A DNA stretch of 64,000 bases from Arthrobacter sp. zg-Y1171. Its GTDB lineage: Bacteria > Actinomycetota > Actinomycetes > Actinomycetales > Micrococcaceae. The DNA lies in contig NZ_CP104264.1 of assembly GCF_025244845.1 (NCBI RefSeq), positions 1,550,001 to 1,614,000 on the forward strand, written 5' to 3'. Shown piece after piece: positions 32,718-43,530 of the stretch (within the stretch, counting starts at the first letter, position 1; the number at the start of each line of letters is the position of its first letter). The notes under the pieces were generated by a model. It was not told the DNA's origin. It ran no database searches and saw only the letters and a program-made list of their open reading frames with translations. Position numbers and translations under genes: made by a program.

Positions 32718-33635
32718 ATGAGCGAATTCGACGACGACCCGCGGCGCTACGAGCACCTTTCCCGCATCCGCCTCGAGGATCCCGAAGCGGTCCTCCGCGC
32801 CGCGGGGAACCGGCCGCCCCACCCGGGGCCGAAGCAGGGCGAGCAGAACTTCATTGTGGCCGCGGACCATCCCGCCCGCGGCGCGCTCTCCGTCGGCGGC
32901 GATCCCATGGCCATGGCGGACCGCCGCGAGCTGCTGGACCGGCTGCGGACCGCCCTGGCGAATCCCGCCGTCGACGGCGTGCTGGCCAGCCCCGACATCC
33001 TGGACGATCTGCTGCTGCTCGGCGCGCTGGACGGGAAGCTGCTGTTCGGTTCCATGAACCGGGGCGGGCTGGCCGGCTACGTCAACGAGATAGATGACCG
33101 CTTCACCGGCCACACCGCCGAGGCCCTGCTGGCCCTGCGGGCCACCGGCGGCAAGATGCTCACCCGGATCTGCCTGACGGACCCGGCCACCGCCAACCTG
33201 CTGGAAGCCACGGCACAGGCGATCAACAGCCTGGCGGCCCGCGGCCTGGTGGCCATGGTGGAACCGTTCATCTCGGTCTGGGAGAACGGGCGGATCCGCA
33301 ACGATCTCAGTACCGACGCGGTGGTTGCCTCGGTGGCCATCGCCTCGGGGCTGGGCGCCACCAGCGCCTACACCTGGATGAAGCTGCCGGTGGTCCCGGA
33401 CATGGAACGGGTCCTGGCCGCCACCACCATGCCGGCCGTCCTGCTGGGCGGCGACCCGTCCGGTTCCTCCGAGGACACCTACGCGTCGTGGGAGGCCGCC
33501 CTGGACCTTCCTGGTGTCCAGGGACTGACGGTGGGGCGTACGCTGCTTTACCCCAAGGAGGGCAGCGTGGAGGACGCGGTGGCCACCGCGGCGTCACTGC
33601 TGAAGACACCTACCGGTCAGGAGGCCACAGGCTGA
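32718..33635 (+). CDS. Cgl0159-type (beta/alpha)8 aldolase
   Basis: 305 residues starting MSEFDDDPRRYEHLSRIRLE. FIVAADHPARGALSVGGDPM, LFGSMNRGGLAG and AVLLGGDPSGSSEDTYASWE match the Cgl0159 family of class I aldolase-fold proteins found in actinobacterial inositol clusters. From its place between iolC and iolD it is probably the 6-phospho-5-dehydro-2-deoxygluconate aldolase, replacing class II IolJ (inference). No IolJ homologue is in the window. The stop overlaps the iolD start (TGATG). Confidence 0.88.
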   Translation: MSEFDDDPRRYEHLSRIRLEDPEAVLRAAGNRPPHPGPKQGEQNFIVAADHPARGALSVGGDPMAMADRRELLDRLRTALANPAVDGVLASPDILDDLLLLGALDGKLLFGSMNRGGLAGYVNEIDDRFTGHTAEALLALRATGGKMLTRICLTDPATANLLEATAQAINSLAARGLVAMVEPFISVWENGRIRNDLSTDAVVASVAIASGLGATSAYTWMKLPVVPDMERVLAATTMPAVLLGGDPSGSSEDTYASWEAALDLPGVQGLTVGRTLLYPKEGSVEDAVATAASLLKTPTGQEATG

Positions 33636-35596
33636 TGGCAACGCGCACAATGACAGTCGCCCAGGCAGTCGTGGAGTTCCTGGGCAGGCAGTACACCGTG
33701 GACAGCATCGGGGGAGCGGACTACCGCGAACGGCTGTTCCCGGGCATGTTCGGCATCTTCGGGCACGGCAACGTGGCCGGCGTCGGCCAGGCCCTGAAGC
33801 AGTCCTCTGCCCGGAACCCGGGCGCCATGCCCTACTACCAGGGGCGCAACGAGCAGGCGATGGTGCATCAGGCGGTGGGGTATGCCCGGCACACCCGCCG
33901 GCGGGCCACGTACGCGGTCACCAGTTCCATCGGCCCCGGCGCCACCAACATGCTGACCGGCGCCGCGCTGGCCACCACCAACCGGCTGCCTGTCCTGCTG
34001 CTGCCCTCGGACACGTTCGCCACCCGCGCACCCGATCCCGTGCTGCAGCAGCTGGAACGCCCCGAAGCCTACGACATCACCGTCAACGATGCCTTCCGGC
34101 CCCTGTCCCGGTACTTCGACCGGATCAGCCGCCCCGAGCAGCTGTACTCCGCCTTCCTCCACGGGCTGCGGGTGCTGACCGATCCGGCCGAAACCGGCGC
34201 CGTCACCATTTCCCTGCCGCAGGACGTCCAGGCCGAAGTGCTCCAGGTGCCGGAGGAATTCCTGGCCGAACGGGAGTGGCGGATCCGCCGGCCCGAACCC
34301 GAGGATACGGAAATCCGCCGTGCCGCGGAGCTGATCCGCGCGTCCCGGCGCCCGCTGATTGTGGCCGGCGGCGGTGTGCTCTACGCCTTCGCAGCCGATG
34401 CGCTGGCCCGGCTGGCCGAAACCTCCGGCATCCCGGTCAGCTACACCCAGGCGGGGGTCGGGACGGTACCGTGGGACGCCCCGTACTGCGTGGGCGCCGT
34501 GGGGTCCACGGGTACGACGGCGGCCAACGTCCTCGCCCGGGAAGCGGACCTGGTGATCGGGATCGGTACCCGGTACGAGGATTTCACCACGGCCTCGCAT
34601 ACGGCCTTCCAAAACCCCGGGGTGCAGTTCATCAATATCAACGTGGCACCCCTTGACGCGTACAAGCTCGGCCCGAGCCTGCCGCTCGTCGCCGATGCCC
34701 GCAAGGCACTGCTCCGGCTGGCCAACGCTCTGGAGGGCTACCGCGTCCCGGACGGCACGCTCGCACTGGTTGCGGCGGAAAAGGACCGCTGGAACCGGGC
34801 AGTGGACCTGGCCTTCGACACCCGTTCCGTTCCGCTGCCCAGCCAGAACGAAATCATCGGCGCCGTGAACCGTGCCATGGCGCCCCGCGACGTCGTGGTC
34901 TGCGCGGCGGGTTCGCTGCCCGGGGACCTGCACAAGATGTGGCGGGTGCAGGATCCCTTCGGCTACCACGTGGAGTACGCCTACTCCACCATGGGCTACG
35001 AAATCCCCGGCGGACTCGGCGTGAAGCGGGCGGCCGTGGACGAGGCGGCCCGTGCACCGGAAGGCACGGCCGCCGCGCAGCCCCGCGACGTCGTCGTGAT
35101 GGTCGGCGACGGCTCCTATCTGATGATGCACACCGAACTGGTGACAGCGGTCGCGGAGGGAATCAAGCTGATCACCGTGCTGATCCAGAACCACGGTTTC
35201 GCTTCCATCGGAGCGCTCTCCGAAAGCCTCGGCTCGCAGCGGTTCGGCACGCGGTACCGGACCCTGGACCGCAAGCACCACACGTTCGACGACGGCGCGA
35301 AGCTGCCGGTGGACCTGGCCCTTAACGCCGAGTCCCTGGGCGTGCGCGTGCTGCGCGTCGAGCCGGGACCGAACGCCGTCGCGGACCTGGAAGCCGCGGT
35401 GGCCAAGGCGAAGGCCGAACCGGAGGGCAGCGGGCCGGTCCTGATCCACATCGAATCCGACCCGCTGATCGACGCACCCGATTCCGAATCCTGGTGGGAC
35501 GTACCGGTGTCCGGTACGTCCGAGCTGGACTCCACACAGCAGGCCTACGGCACCTACACCTCCTCCAAGGCACGGCAGAAGCCGCTGATCGGTTAG
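33635..35596 (+). CDS. iolD: Trihydroxycyclohexane-1,2-dione hydrolase
   Basis: 653-residue thiamine-diphosphate enzyme that opens the inositol ring. MTVAQAVVEFLGRQYT opens it; the catalytic Glu is in YYQGRNEQAMVHQAVG. The TPP-binding motif is VGDGSYLMMHTEL through IQNHGF. Length and domain order (PYR, central, PP) are normal. Coupled to the aldolase gene by overlap. It acts after IolE and before IolB. Confidence 0.95.
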   Translation: MATRTMTVAQAVVEFLGRQYTVDSIGGADYRERLFPGMFGIFGHGNVAGVGQALKQSSARNPGAMPYYQGRNEQAMVHQAVGYARHTRRRATYAVTSSIGPGATNMLTGAALATTNRLPVLLLPSDTFATRAPDPVLQQLERPEAYDITVNDAFRPLSRYFDRISRPEQLYSAFLHGLRVLTDPAETGAVTISLPQDVQAEVLQVPEEFLAEREWRIRRPEPEDTEIRRAAELIRASRRPLIVAGGGVLYAFAADALARLAETSGIPVSYTQAGVGTVPWDAPYCVGAVGSTGTTAANVLAREADLVIGIGTRYEDFTTASHTAFQNPGVQFININVAPLDAYKLGPSLPLVADARKALLRLANALEGYRVPDGTLALVAAEKDRWNRAVDLAFDTRSVPLPSQNEIIGAVNRAMAPRDVVVCAAGSLPGDLHKMWRVQDPFGYHVEYAYSTMGYEIPGGLGVKRAAVDEAARAPEGTAAAQPRDVVVMVGDGSYLMMHTELVTAVAEGIKLITVLIQNHGFASIGALSESLGSQRFGTRYRTLDRKHHTFDDGAKLPVDLALNAESLGVRVLRVEPGPNAVADLEAAVAKAKAEPEGSGPVLIHIESDPLIDAPDSESWWDVPVSGTSELDSTQQAYGTYTSSKARQKPLIG

Positions 35597-35637
35597 CGGG
35601 CTCCTTCCCGGGCTGCACCCCAGAAACGGAGAGTTCC

Positions 35638-37134
<1,497 letters not shown>

Positions 37135-37162
37135 CGCGGGACCCCCTTGAAAGGAATCAGGC

Positions 37163-38077
37163 ATGGCCTCCAACCCCCTGACCATAGGCACGGCCCCGGA
37201 TTCCTGGGGTGTCTGGTTCGCCGACGATCCGAAACAGACCCCCTGGCAGCGCTTCCTCGACGAGGTGGCCGAAGCCGGCTACACGTGGATTGAGCTTGGA
37301 CCGTACGGCTACCTGCCCACCGACCCGCAGAAGCTCGCCGATGAACTGGACCAGCGGGGGCTGAAGGTCTCCGCCGGAACGGTGTTTACCGCTTTCCACC
37401 GGGGTTCCGAGCAGTGGGCAGCCGCCTGGGAACCCGCGCGGAAGGTCGCCGAACTCACCGCGGCCATGGGCGGCAGCCACCTGGTGGTCATCCCGGCCAT
37501 GTGGCGCGACGACGTCACGGGCGCCCCGGTGGAGCCAGCCGAGCTGTCGGTCGACCAGTGGAACGATCTGTTGGAGGGGCACAACCGGCTGGGCCGGGAA
37601 CTGCGCGGGGAATTCGGCCTGCAGCAGCAGTTCCATCCGCACGCCGATTCCCACGTCTGCTCCCAACCGGACATTGAACGTTTCCTGCAGGGCACCGACC
37701 CCGCGCTGGTGAGCCTGTGCCTGGACACCGGGCACGCCCAGTACGGGGGAGCGGACAGCGTGGAACTGATGGCCGCCTACCCCGACCGCATCGGCTACCT
37801 GCATCTGAAACAGATCGATCCGGCCGTCCTGGAAACGGTGCGGCAGCAGGACCTTCCCTGGGCGGCGGCGAACCTGGCCGGGGTGATGACCGAACCCCCG
37901 CACGGACTCCCGGACCTGGCCGCGGTGATCCGGGCCGCCGAAGCACTGGAGAAGCCGTTGTTCGGAATAGTCGAACAGGACATGTACCCCGTCGCCGATT
38001 TGAACGTACCGATGCCCGTGGCCCGACGCACCCGCAGCTACCTGCTCTCGTGCGGATCCGCCACGCGGATCCAGTGA
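37163..38077 (+). CDS. iolE: Myo-inosose-2 dehydratase
   Basis: 304-residue TIM-barrel dehydratase acting on 2-keto-myo-inositol. IGTAPDSWGVWFADDPKQTP and EAGYTWIELGPYGYLP are the family opening. Metal ligands are seen in FHPHADSHV, LCLDTGHAQYGG, YLHLKQID and FGIVEQDMY. AAAGGAATCAGGC precedes the ATG. It sits between iolA and iolG. Confidence 0.95.
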   Translation: MASNPLTIGTAPDSWGVWFADDPKQTPWQRFLDEVAEAGYTWIELGPYGYLPTDPQKLADELDQRGLKVSAGTVFTAFHRGSEQWAAAWEPARKVAELTAAMGGSHLVVIPAMWRDDVTGAPVEPAELSVDQWNDLLEGHNRLGRELRGEFGLQQQFHPHADSHVCSQPDIERFLQGTDPALVSLCLDTGHAQYGGADSVELMAAYPDRIGYLHLKQIDPAVLETVRQQDLPWAAANLAGVMTEPPHGLPDLAAVIRAAEALEKPLFGIVEQDMYPVADLNVPMPVARRTRSYLLSCGSATRIQ

Positions 38078-38086
38078 GGAGAAACC

Positions 38087-39103
38087 ATGAGCGAGAATCT
38101 CCGCGTTGCCGTCATCGGCGCCGGGCGCATGGGGATGGACCACATCCTGCGGCTGCACCACCGGACGGCCCGGGCCGAGGTAGCCGCCGTCGTCGACATT
38201 GACCTGACCCGTTCCCGGGCCGCCGTCGCAGGCATCCCCGGCGCCTCCGCCTTCACCGATGCCGGGGAAGCGCTGGGCAGTCCCGACGTCGATGCCGTGC
38301 TGATTGCCACGCCCGGTTTCCTGCATGAGGACATCCTGCACCAGGCCCTGGCCCGGGACATCCCGATCCTGTGCGAGAAACCGTTGACGCCGGACCCCGT
38401 GTCCGCCTGGAAGGTGGTCCAGGCCGAGGAGAAACTCGGCCGGCGACGCATCCAGGTGGGCTTCATGCGGCGGTACGACGCCGAATACGCCGCCTTGGCC
38501 GGGATGGTCCGCAGCGGGGAGCTGGGCGAGCTGCTGATGCTCCACCACCAGCACCGCAATGCCGCCACCCCAGCTGGATTCACCAACGAAATGCTGATCA
38601 ACGATTCGGTGGTGCACGAGTTCGATGCGGTGCGTTTCTTCACCGGGGAAGAGATCACCGCCGTCCAGGTCCGGATCGGCAAATCGACCGGCAACGCGCC
38701 GGTGGGCCAGCGCGACCCGCAGCAGGTACTGATGGAAACCGAATCCGGGGTGCTGGCCGACGTCGAAATCTACGTCAACGCCCGGTTCGGCTACCAGGTC
38801 TCCGCCCAGGCTGCCTTCGAAGACGGCATCGTAAGCATCGGCGCGGATACCGGACCGCTGGTGCGGGCGGACGGCCGGTGGGGCGGACGGGTGGCTCCGG
38901 GCTTCGAGCAGCGCTTCAGCGCCGCCTACGACGCCGAGGTGCAGGCATGGGTGGACGCTTCCCTGGCAGGCACCGCCGAAGGGCCCAGCGCCTGGGACGG
39001 CTACGCCACCGCTGCCTGCTGCGCCGCGGGCGTCGAGGCGCAGCGCACCGGGCAGCGGGTGGCCGTGCCCCTGAACGGGAAACCCGCCCTGTATTTGTCC
39101 TGA
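38087..39103 (+). CDS. iolG: Inositol 2-dehydrogenase
   Basis: 338-residue Gfo/Idh/MocA dehydrogenase that oxidises myo-inositol with NAD. VAVIGAGRMGMDHILRLHH is the Rossmann motif. The catalytic Lys is in LCEKPLTP and the Asp/His pair in NDSVVHEFDAVRFF. The distance from iolE is 9 bp, with GAGGAGAAACC upstream. The last codons lie in a 13-bp tandem duplication. Confidence 0.94.
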   Translation: MSENLRVAVIGAGRMGMDHILRLHHRTARAEVAAVVDIDLTRSRAAVAGIPGASAFTDAGEALGSPDVDAVLIATPGFLHEDILHQALARDIPILCEKPLTPDPVSAWKVVQAEEKLGRRRIQVGFMRRYDAEYAALAGMVRSGELGELLMLHHQHRNAATPAGFTNEMLINDSVVHEFDAVRFFTGEEITAVQVRIGKSTGNAPVGQRDPQQVLMETESGVLADVEIYVNARFGYQVSAQAAFEDGIVSIGADTGPLVRADGRWGGRVAPGFEQRFSAAYDAEVQAWVDASLAGTAEGPSAWDGYATAACCAAGVEAQRTGQRVAVPLNGKPALYLS

Positions 39104-39119
39104 ACATTTGTCCTGAACA
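39094..39119. repeat. 13-bp perfect tandem duplication at the iolG stop
   Basis: TTTGTCCTGAACA occurs at 39094-39106 and again at 39107-39119. The first copy contains the iolG TGA stop (39101-39103). TGTCCTGA within it equals the core of the proposed operator at 43395. Confidence 0.85.
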
Positions 39120-39148
39120 GTTGGCATCCCCGGAAGGAGGGCCACCCC

Positions 39149-40021
39149 GTGAAGATGGCACTGGATCCCACCCCGTTCCACCGCACCCACTCCCTGCTGC
39201 AGTTCCCGCAGCTGGCGGCCGAGCTGGGTTACCCGTACCTGCAGCTGACCCCTCACCCGGACTTCCTGCCCTTCTTCACCCATCCCAAGGCGGATGACGC
39301 CCTCGCCGCAGCGCTGAAGAAGGCCTGCGCCGAGGCGGAGGTCGGCATCGCGTCGATCCTGCCGGTGCTCCGCTGGTCCTCCCCGGATGAGAATCTCCGG
39401 CAGGCCGCCGTCCGTTACTGGCGGCGGGCCGTGCAGCTGGCCGTGGACCTGGGGGTCAGCCAAATGAACACGGAATTCGGGGGCCGGCCGGAACACCCGG
39501 AGGAATCCGAAGCGGCGTTTTACCGGTCCATGGAGGAACTGGTGCCGCTCTTTGAACGCGAGGGCATCCAGGTGGCGATTGATCCGCACCCGGATGACTT
39601 TGTGGAGGAAGGCCTTGCCGCCTGGCGGGTGATCCGCGGAGTGAACTCGCCGAACCTCGGCTTTGTTTACGTGGCCGCGCATGCCTTCCATCTGGTGGAC
39701 AGCCCGGACCGGATCCTGCGGGAAGTAGGGGACCGGCTGCAGATGGTGCACGTGGCGGACACCATGGACCACCGCGCCTCCAACGGGCTGCGCTACATCA
39801 CCAACCCGCCCGGAAATCCGGTGCGCGTCCACCAGCACCTGAAGATCGGCGACGGCGACGTCGACTGGCAGCAGCTCTTCGCGGCGCTGGCACGAAACGG
39901 CTTCCTGGACCGGACCGACACGGTGATGGTCTCCAGCGTTTTCGGCGAGAACGAAAACGCTCTCGAGGTAGCCCGCTACCAACTCGCAACCATGACGGAC
40001 CTGGTCAACGGAACCCGGTGA
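39149..40021 (+). CDS. iolH: Sugar phosphate isomerase/epimerase (IolH-like)
   Basis: 290-residue AP-endonuclease-2/xylose-isomerase-type TIM barrel. It starts [15 protein letters not shown], and [25 protein letters not shown] and [10 protein letters not shown] supply likely metal ligands. Its operon place and sequence fit IolH, whose exact reaction is not settled. GTG 39149 lies 8 bases after GGAAGGAGG; ATG 39155 is an alternative. Confidence 0.85.
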   Translation: MKMALDPTPFHRTHSLLQFPQLAAELGYPYLQLTPHPDFLPFFTHPKADDALAAALKKACAEAEVGIASILPVLRWSSPDENLRQAAVRYWRRAVQLAVDLGVSQMNTEFGGRPEHPEESEAAFYRSMEELVPLFEREGIQVAIDPHPDDFVEEGLAAWRVIRGVNSPNLGFVYVAAHAFHLVDSPDRILREVGDRLQMVHVADTMDHRASNGLRYITNPPGNPVRVHQHLKIGDGDVDWQQLFAALARNGFLDRTDTVMVSSVFGENENALEVARYQLATMTDLVNGTR

Positions 40022-40046
40022 AGCCGGACGGACCGACGGAGGCATC

Positions 40047-41486
40047 ATGAGCTCGACCATCAATCCCGGTAAGGATCTCAAACCTAACAAGGCACTGAAG
40101 CGCATTGCGGCCGTCAGCACCCTCGGTGGGCTGCTCTTCGGCTACGACACGGGTGTCATCAACGGCGCCCTGCCCTTTATGGAGGAAGACCTCGGCCTGA
40201 CCCCGCTGACCACGGGGCTGGTGACCAGCTCCCTGCTCATCGGCGCCGCCTTCGGTGCCTTGATGGGTGGACGGCTGGCGGACCGGTACGGCCGGCGGCG
40301 CCTGATCATGGGACTGGCCGCCGTTTTCCTCCTGGGCACCATCGGGGTTTCCCTGGCGCCCAACGTTGTGGTCACCGTCGGGTTCCGCTTTGTCCTGGGC
40401 CTCGCCGTGGGCGGCGCGTCGGCCATGGTGCCCGTGTTCCTGGCGGAAATGTCACCGGCCCACCTGCGCGGCCAGATGGTGACCCGCAACGAGCTGATGA
40501 TCGTCTCCGGGCAGCTGCTGGCCTTCGTGACCAACGCCGTGCTGGGCAACTTGTGGGCGGACCAGGTCAGCATCTGGCGGTGGATGCTGGTGGTGGCAAC
40601 GCTGCCGGCCATCGGCCTCTGGCTGGGGATGCTCCGCGTTCCGGAAAGCCCCCGGTGGCTGGCCGCCAGCGGCAGCTACGCCGAAGCCTTCGAAGTGCTC
40701 AAAAAAATCCGGACCGCCGCCGTCGCGCGCAAGGAAATCGACGACGTCCGGGCACTGGCGCGGGAGGACTACGAGGCCAAGAAGGGATCCTTCAGCGACC
40801 TCCGCGTCCCCTGGATGCGGCGGATCTTCCTGATCGGGGTGGGGGTGGCCATCTGCCAGCAGATCACCGGCGTGAACTCGATCATGTACTACGGCACCGA
40901 GATCCTGAAGCAGTCCGGGTTCGGCACCCAGGCCGCCCTGACCGCGAACATCGCCAACGGCGTGATTTCCGTGCTGGCCACGTTTGTGGGGATCTGGCTG
41001 CTGGGCCGGGTGGGCCGGCGGCCGATGCTGATGATCGGACAACTGGGCACCATCGCGGCGCTGACCCTCATCGGTCTCTTCTCCCTGGTGCTGCCGGAGG
41101 GCACCGGCCGCGGATTCGTGATTTTGGCGCTGACCGTGTCCTTCCTCGCGTTCCAGCAGGGGGCCATTTCGCCGGTGACGTGGCTGATGCTGTCCGAGAT
41201 CTTCCCGTTGAAGATCCGCGGCCTGGGCATGGGCAGTACCGCGTTCATTCTCTGGATGGTGAACTTTGCGGTGGGCTTCAGCTTCCCCGTGCTGACGGCC
41301 GGCATCGGCATCTCCAACACGTTCTTCCTCTTCGCCGGCCTCGGCGTTTTCGCGGTCCTGTTCGTTCGGGCCTACCTGCCCGAAACCCGGGGCAAGAGCC
41401 TGGAGGAACTCGAACGGCAGTTCCACACCAGCGACGCCGCGGCCCTGCGGCTTCCCGGCCCGGCACTCTCGGCGCCCGCGGTGTAG
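40047..41486 (+). CDS. iolT: Inositol/sugar porter (IolT type MFS)
   Basis: 479 residues, 12 membrane segments. The sugar porter motifs are clear: [14 protein letters not shown] in TM1, [30 protein letters not shown], the [17 protein letters not shown] substrate motif and [12 protein letters not shown] at the end. [11 protein letters not shown] is shared with IolT-type myo-inositol symporters. Last gene of the plus-strand operon. Together with the ABC system at 43.5-46.5 kb it gives two uptake routes. Confidence 0.9.
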   Translation: MSSTINPGKDLKPNKALKRIAAVSTLGGLLFGYDTGVINGALPFMEEDLGLTPLTTGLVTSSLLIGAAFGALMGGRLADRYGRRRLIMGLAAVFLLGTIGVSLAPNVVVTVGFRFVLGLAVGGASAMVPVFLAEMSPAHLRGQMVTRNELMIVSGQLLAFVTNAVLGNLWADQVSIWRWMLVVATLPAIGLWLGMLRVPESPRWLAASGSYAEAFEVLKKIRTAAVARKEIDDVRALAREDYEAKKGSFSDLRVPWMRRIFLIGVGVAICQQITGVNSIMYYGTEILKQSGFGTQAALTANIANGVISVLATFVGIWLLGRVGRRPMLMIGQLGTIAALTLIGLFSLVLPEGTGRGFVILALTVSFLAFQQGAISPVTWLMLSEIFPLKIRGLGMGSTAFILWMVNFAVGFSFPVLTAGIGISNTFFLFAGLGVFAVLFVRAYLPETRGKSLEELERQFHTSDAAALRLPGPALSAPAV

Positions 41487-41511
41487 GCGGCCCGCGGCCA
41501 GGCGGCGGTCC

Positions 41512-41543
41512 AGGCGCAGCAGCGCCTAGGCGGAGCAGCGCCT
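41512..41543. repeat. Two 16-bp hairpin repeats between iolT and iolB
   Basis: AGGCGCAGCAGCGCCT (41512-41527) and AGGCGGAGCAGCGCCT (41528-41543). The first folds as AGGCGC-AGCA-GCGCCT. Between convergent genes and possibly a weak terminator, though without a T-tract. Confidence 0.5.
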
Positions 41544-42442
41544 CAGGAGCCGAAGGGCAGGCGGGGATCCACCGCCTGCCCTTCCCAGCTGCCGCGGATC
41601 CAGCCGTGCTGCGGGTCGTCGCTGATCAGCCAGCTGCGCACCGGTCCCGGACCGGCCATGACGTTGAGGTAGTACAGGTCATAGCCGGGTGCAGCCATGG
41701 CCGGGCCGTGCCAGCCATAGGGAACCAGGACGACGTCGCCGGTCCGCACCTCGGCCGTGACATCGATGGGCCGTTCATCAGAGGCATAGACGCGGGCATA
41801 TCCCACGGGGTCTGCCGCCTGGTCCGCAGGTGCCTGCGGCGAGATCCGGGTTTCGAAGTAGTAGATCTCCTCCAGCTGCGTTTCGCCGTCCTTTTCCTCG
41901 TCATGCTTATGCGGCGGATAGGAGGACCAGTTGCCGGCCGGGGTCAGCACCTCGCAGACAATGAAGCGGTCCGCTTCCAGGGCGGCCGGGGTGCCGAAGT
42001 TGTGGACCTGCCGCGAGCAGTTCCCGGCTCCACGCAGTTCCACCGGGGTCTGCTCGCGTTCCAGGACCCGCAGCGGGTAGGAGGTGGACGCCGGTGCCAG
42101 CGCCACGGCCACCCGGCCGCCGTCCCGCGACCAGACGGTCAATGCCGTGTCCGTGCCGGAGTACAGGACGTCTGCGGGACCGTCGAATACCGAGGTCCGC
42201 CCCCGCAGCGGGTAGTCCGTGCCGTCCGCGGTCACGGTGAAGGACCCGGACAGGGGGATGACCAGCCGCTCTTCGGATTCGGCTGGAAGGGACACCGCCG
42301 AATCCGGCCCGAGCTCGGCCACCTTGAGTCCGGTGTGCGCCCAGCCGTGGACAGGGGAACTGTCCGAAGCGCCGAGGGATACCTGCCAGGGTTCCCGCGC
42401 GGCAGAACCGGACGGATACACCCACTGCTGCGGTTCCTGCAT
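41543..42442 (-). CDS. iolB: 5-deoxy-glucuronate isomerase
   Basis: 299-residue bicupin converting 5-deoxy-glucuronate to 2-deoxy-5-keto-gluconate, the substrate of IolC. PPHKHDEEKDGETQLEEIYY carries the metal His/Glu residues, followed by VPYGWHGPAMAAPGYDLYYL. Placed opposite to the other iol genes, 48 bp after the GntR gene and probably co-transcribed with it. Confidence 0.95.
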   Translation of the reverse strand: MQEPQQWVYPSGSAAREPWQVSLGASDSSPVHGWAHTGLKVAELGPDSAVSLPAESEERLVIPLSGSFTVTADGTDYPLRGRTSVFDGPADVLYSGTDTALTVWSRDGGRVAVALAPASTSYPLRVLEREQTPVELRGAGNCSRQVHNFGTPAALEADRFIVCEVLTPAGNWSSYPPHKHDEEKDGETQLEEIYYFETRISPQAPADQAADPVGYARVYASDERPIDVTAEVRTGDVVLVPYGWHGPAMAAPGYDLYYLNVMAGPGPVRSWLISDDPQHGWIRGSWEGQAVDPRLPFGS

Positions 42443-42490
42443 GTCGAGCCCCTGTCGGAGAAGGGAATGCCCTGCTTTGGTGTGCCGATG

Positions 42491-43231
42491 CTAGCGCTGC
42501 ACCAGCGTCATTTCGAACGTGTAAGAGTCGGCCCGGTACACGTGGTGGCCGGTTTCAACGCTGCGACCGGCGTCGTCGACGGCGGTGCGCTCCATGGTGA
42601 CGAGCGCGGCACCGGGCCGGGTCTCCAACAGCTCCGACTGCCGCCCGCTCGCGACGGTGGCGCCGATGCGCTGGGTGGCCAGCCGGAAATTCACGCCGGC
42701 GTCCCGGAGGATCTGGTACAGGCCGCGGCTGCGCAGCCCCTCTTCGGTGATCTCCGCGATGTCATCCCGCACCCAGTTTTCCATCACGGCCAGGGGCTTG
42801 CCGCCCACGCTGCGCAGCCGGGTGAAGTGGTAGGTGTTCACCCCGCCGGGCAGGTCCAGCGCCTTGGCGACGGCGGCGTCCGCCGGGCCGTGCCGGAAGT
42901 CGAGCACCTTCGTGCCCGGTTTCTGCCCGGTACGCTCCAGATCATCAAAGAGGCTGGACAGTTCGAGCGGCCGCCGCACCTGGCTGGACACCACCTGGGT
43001 GCCGACGCCGCGTTTGCGGACCAGCAGGCCGTTGCGGACCAGTTCGTCCATGGCCTTGCGCATGGTGGGGCGGGAGAGCTTCAGCCTGCCGGCGAGTTCA
43101 ATCTCGTTGTCCAGCCGGGAGCCGAACTCCAGTTCTCCGCTGTGGATGGCCGCCTCGATTCCCTGGACCACCTGGTGGTAGAGGGGCACCGGCGAGGACC
43201 GGTCAATCGGGATGTTCAGTTCCGTTCCCAC
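42491..43231 (-). CDS. GntR/HutC family regulator of the inositol genes
   Basis: 246 residues from GTG 43231 (AGGAG upstream). The N-terminal winged helix reads PLYHQVVQGIEAAI, EIELAGRLKLSRPTMRKAMD and KRGVGTQVV; the C-terminal UTRA effector domain includes FTRLRSVGGKPLAVMENWV. Probably the repressor of the iol genes (the role of IolR), lifted by an inositol breakdown product. It is divergent from the ABC operon, and its control region contains two copies of the shared operator motif. Confidence 0.88.
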   Translation of the reverse strand: MGTELNIPIDRSSPVPLYHQVVQGIEAAIHSGELEFGSRLDNEIELAGRLKLSRPTMRKAMDELVRNGLLVRKRGVGTQVVSSQVRRPLELSSLFDDLERTGQKPGTKVLDFRHGPADAAVAKALDLPGGVNTYHFTRLRSVGGKPLAVMENWVRDDIAEITEEGLRSRGLYQILRDAGVNFRLATQRIGATVASGRQSELLETRPGAALVTMERTAVDDAGRSVETGHHVYRADSYTFEMTLVQR

Positions 43232-43285
43232 GGGCCGCTCCTTAATCCGTCGGGTGCCGGATCCACGGGTGACTCTTTGATGCGA

Positions 43286-43297
43286 TGACAGGACAAA
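43286..43297. promoter_or_regulatory. Putative inositol-regulator operator (regulator side)
   Basis: TGACAGGACAAA, identical over 12 bases to the site at 31603-31614. It lies 55 bp upstream of the GntR gene start, consistent with autoregulation. Confidence 0.55.
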
Positions 43298-43394
43298 GTT
43301 GACTGCGAGCATAGCAGGAACCCGGTGTCCGGCAGCAGGGGTTCCCGAGTGCTCTGTACGCACGGCTCCGTCAACCGCGAAGGGCGTAGCAATA

Positions 43395-43437
43395 TGTCCT
43401 GACAATCTATTGACTCCGGAACGCTGCGGACTATTCT
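43395..43437 (+). promoter_or_regulatory. ABC operon promoter with adjacent operator
   Basis: TTGACT (43410-43415), a 16-base spacer and TATTCT (43432-43437) form a good promoter. TGTCCTGACAAT (43395-43406), the reverse complement of the iol motif with TGTC/GACA arms, ends 3 bases before the -35 box. Confidence 0.6.
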
Positions 43438-43530
43438 GGGGCTCCAAGTACCGAACCGAGCGGGTGCACCCCACGGGTGCAGGCGCGGGTTATCGGGGAG
43501 GAACGGACCACGAAGACAAAGGAGACTGTC

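Noticed and set aside
37157..40120. A 987-codon minus-strand open frame opposite iolE, iolG and iolH
   Set aside because: Antisense shadow of three confident genes; composition is His/Gly/Gln-rich with no motif.
41512..41543. The AGGCG hairpins as a CRISPR-like array
   Set aside because: Only two adjoining 16-bp units, no spacers and no cas genes.
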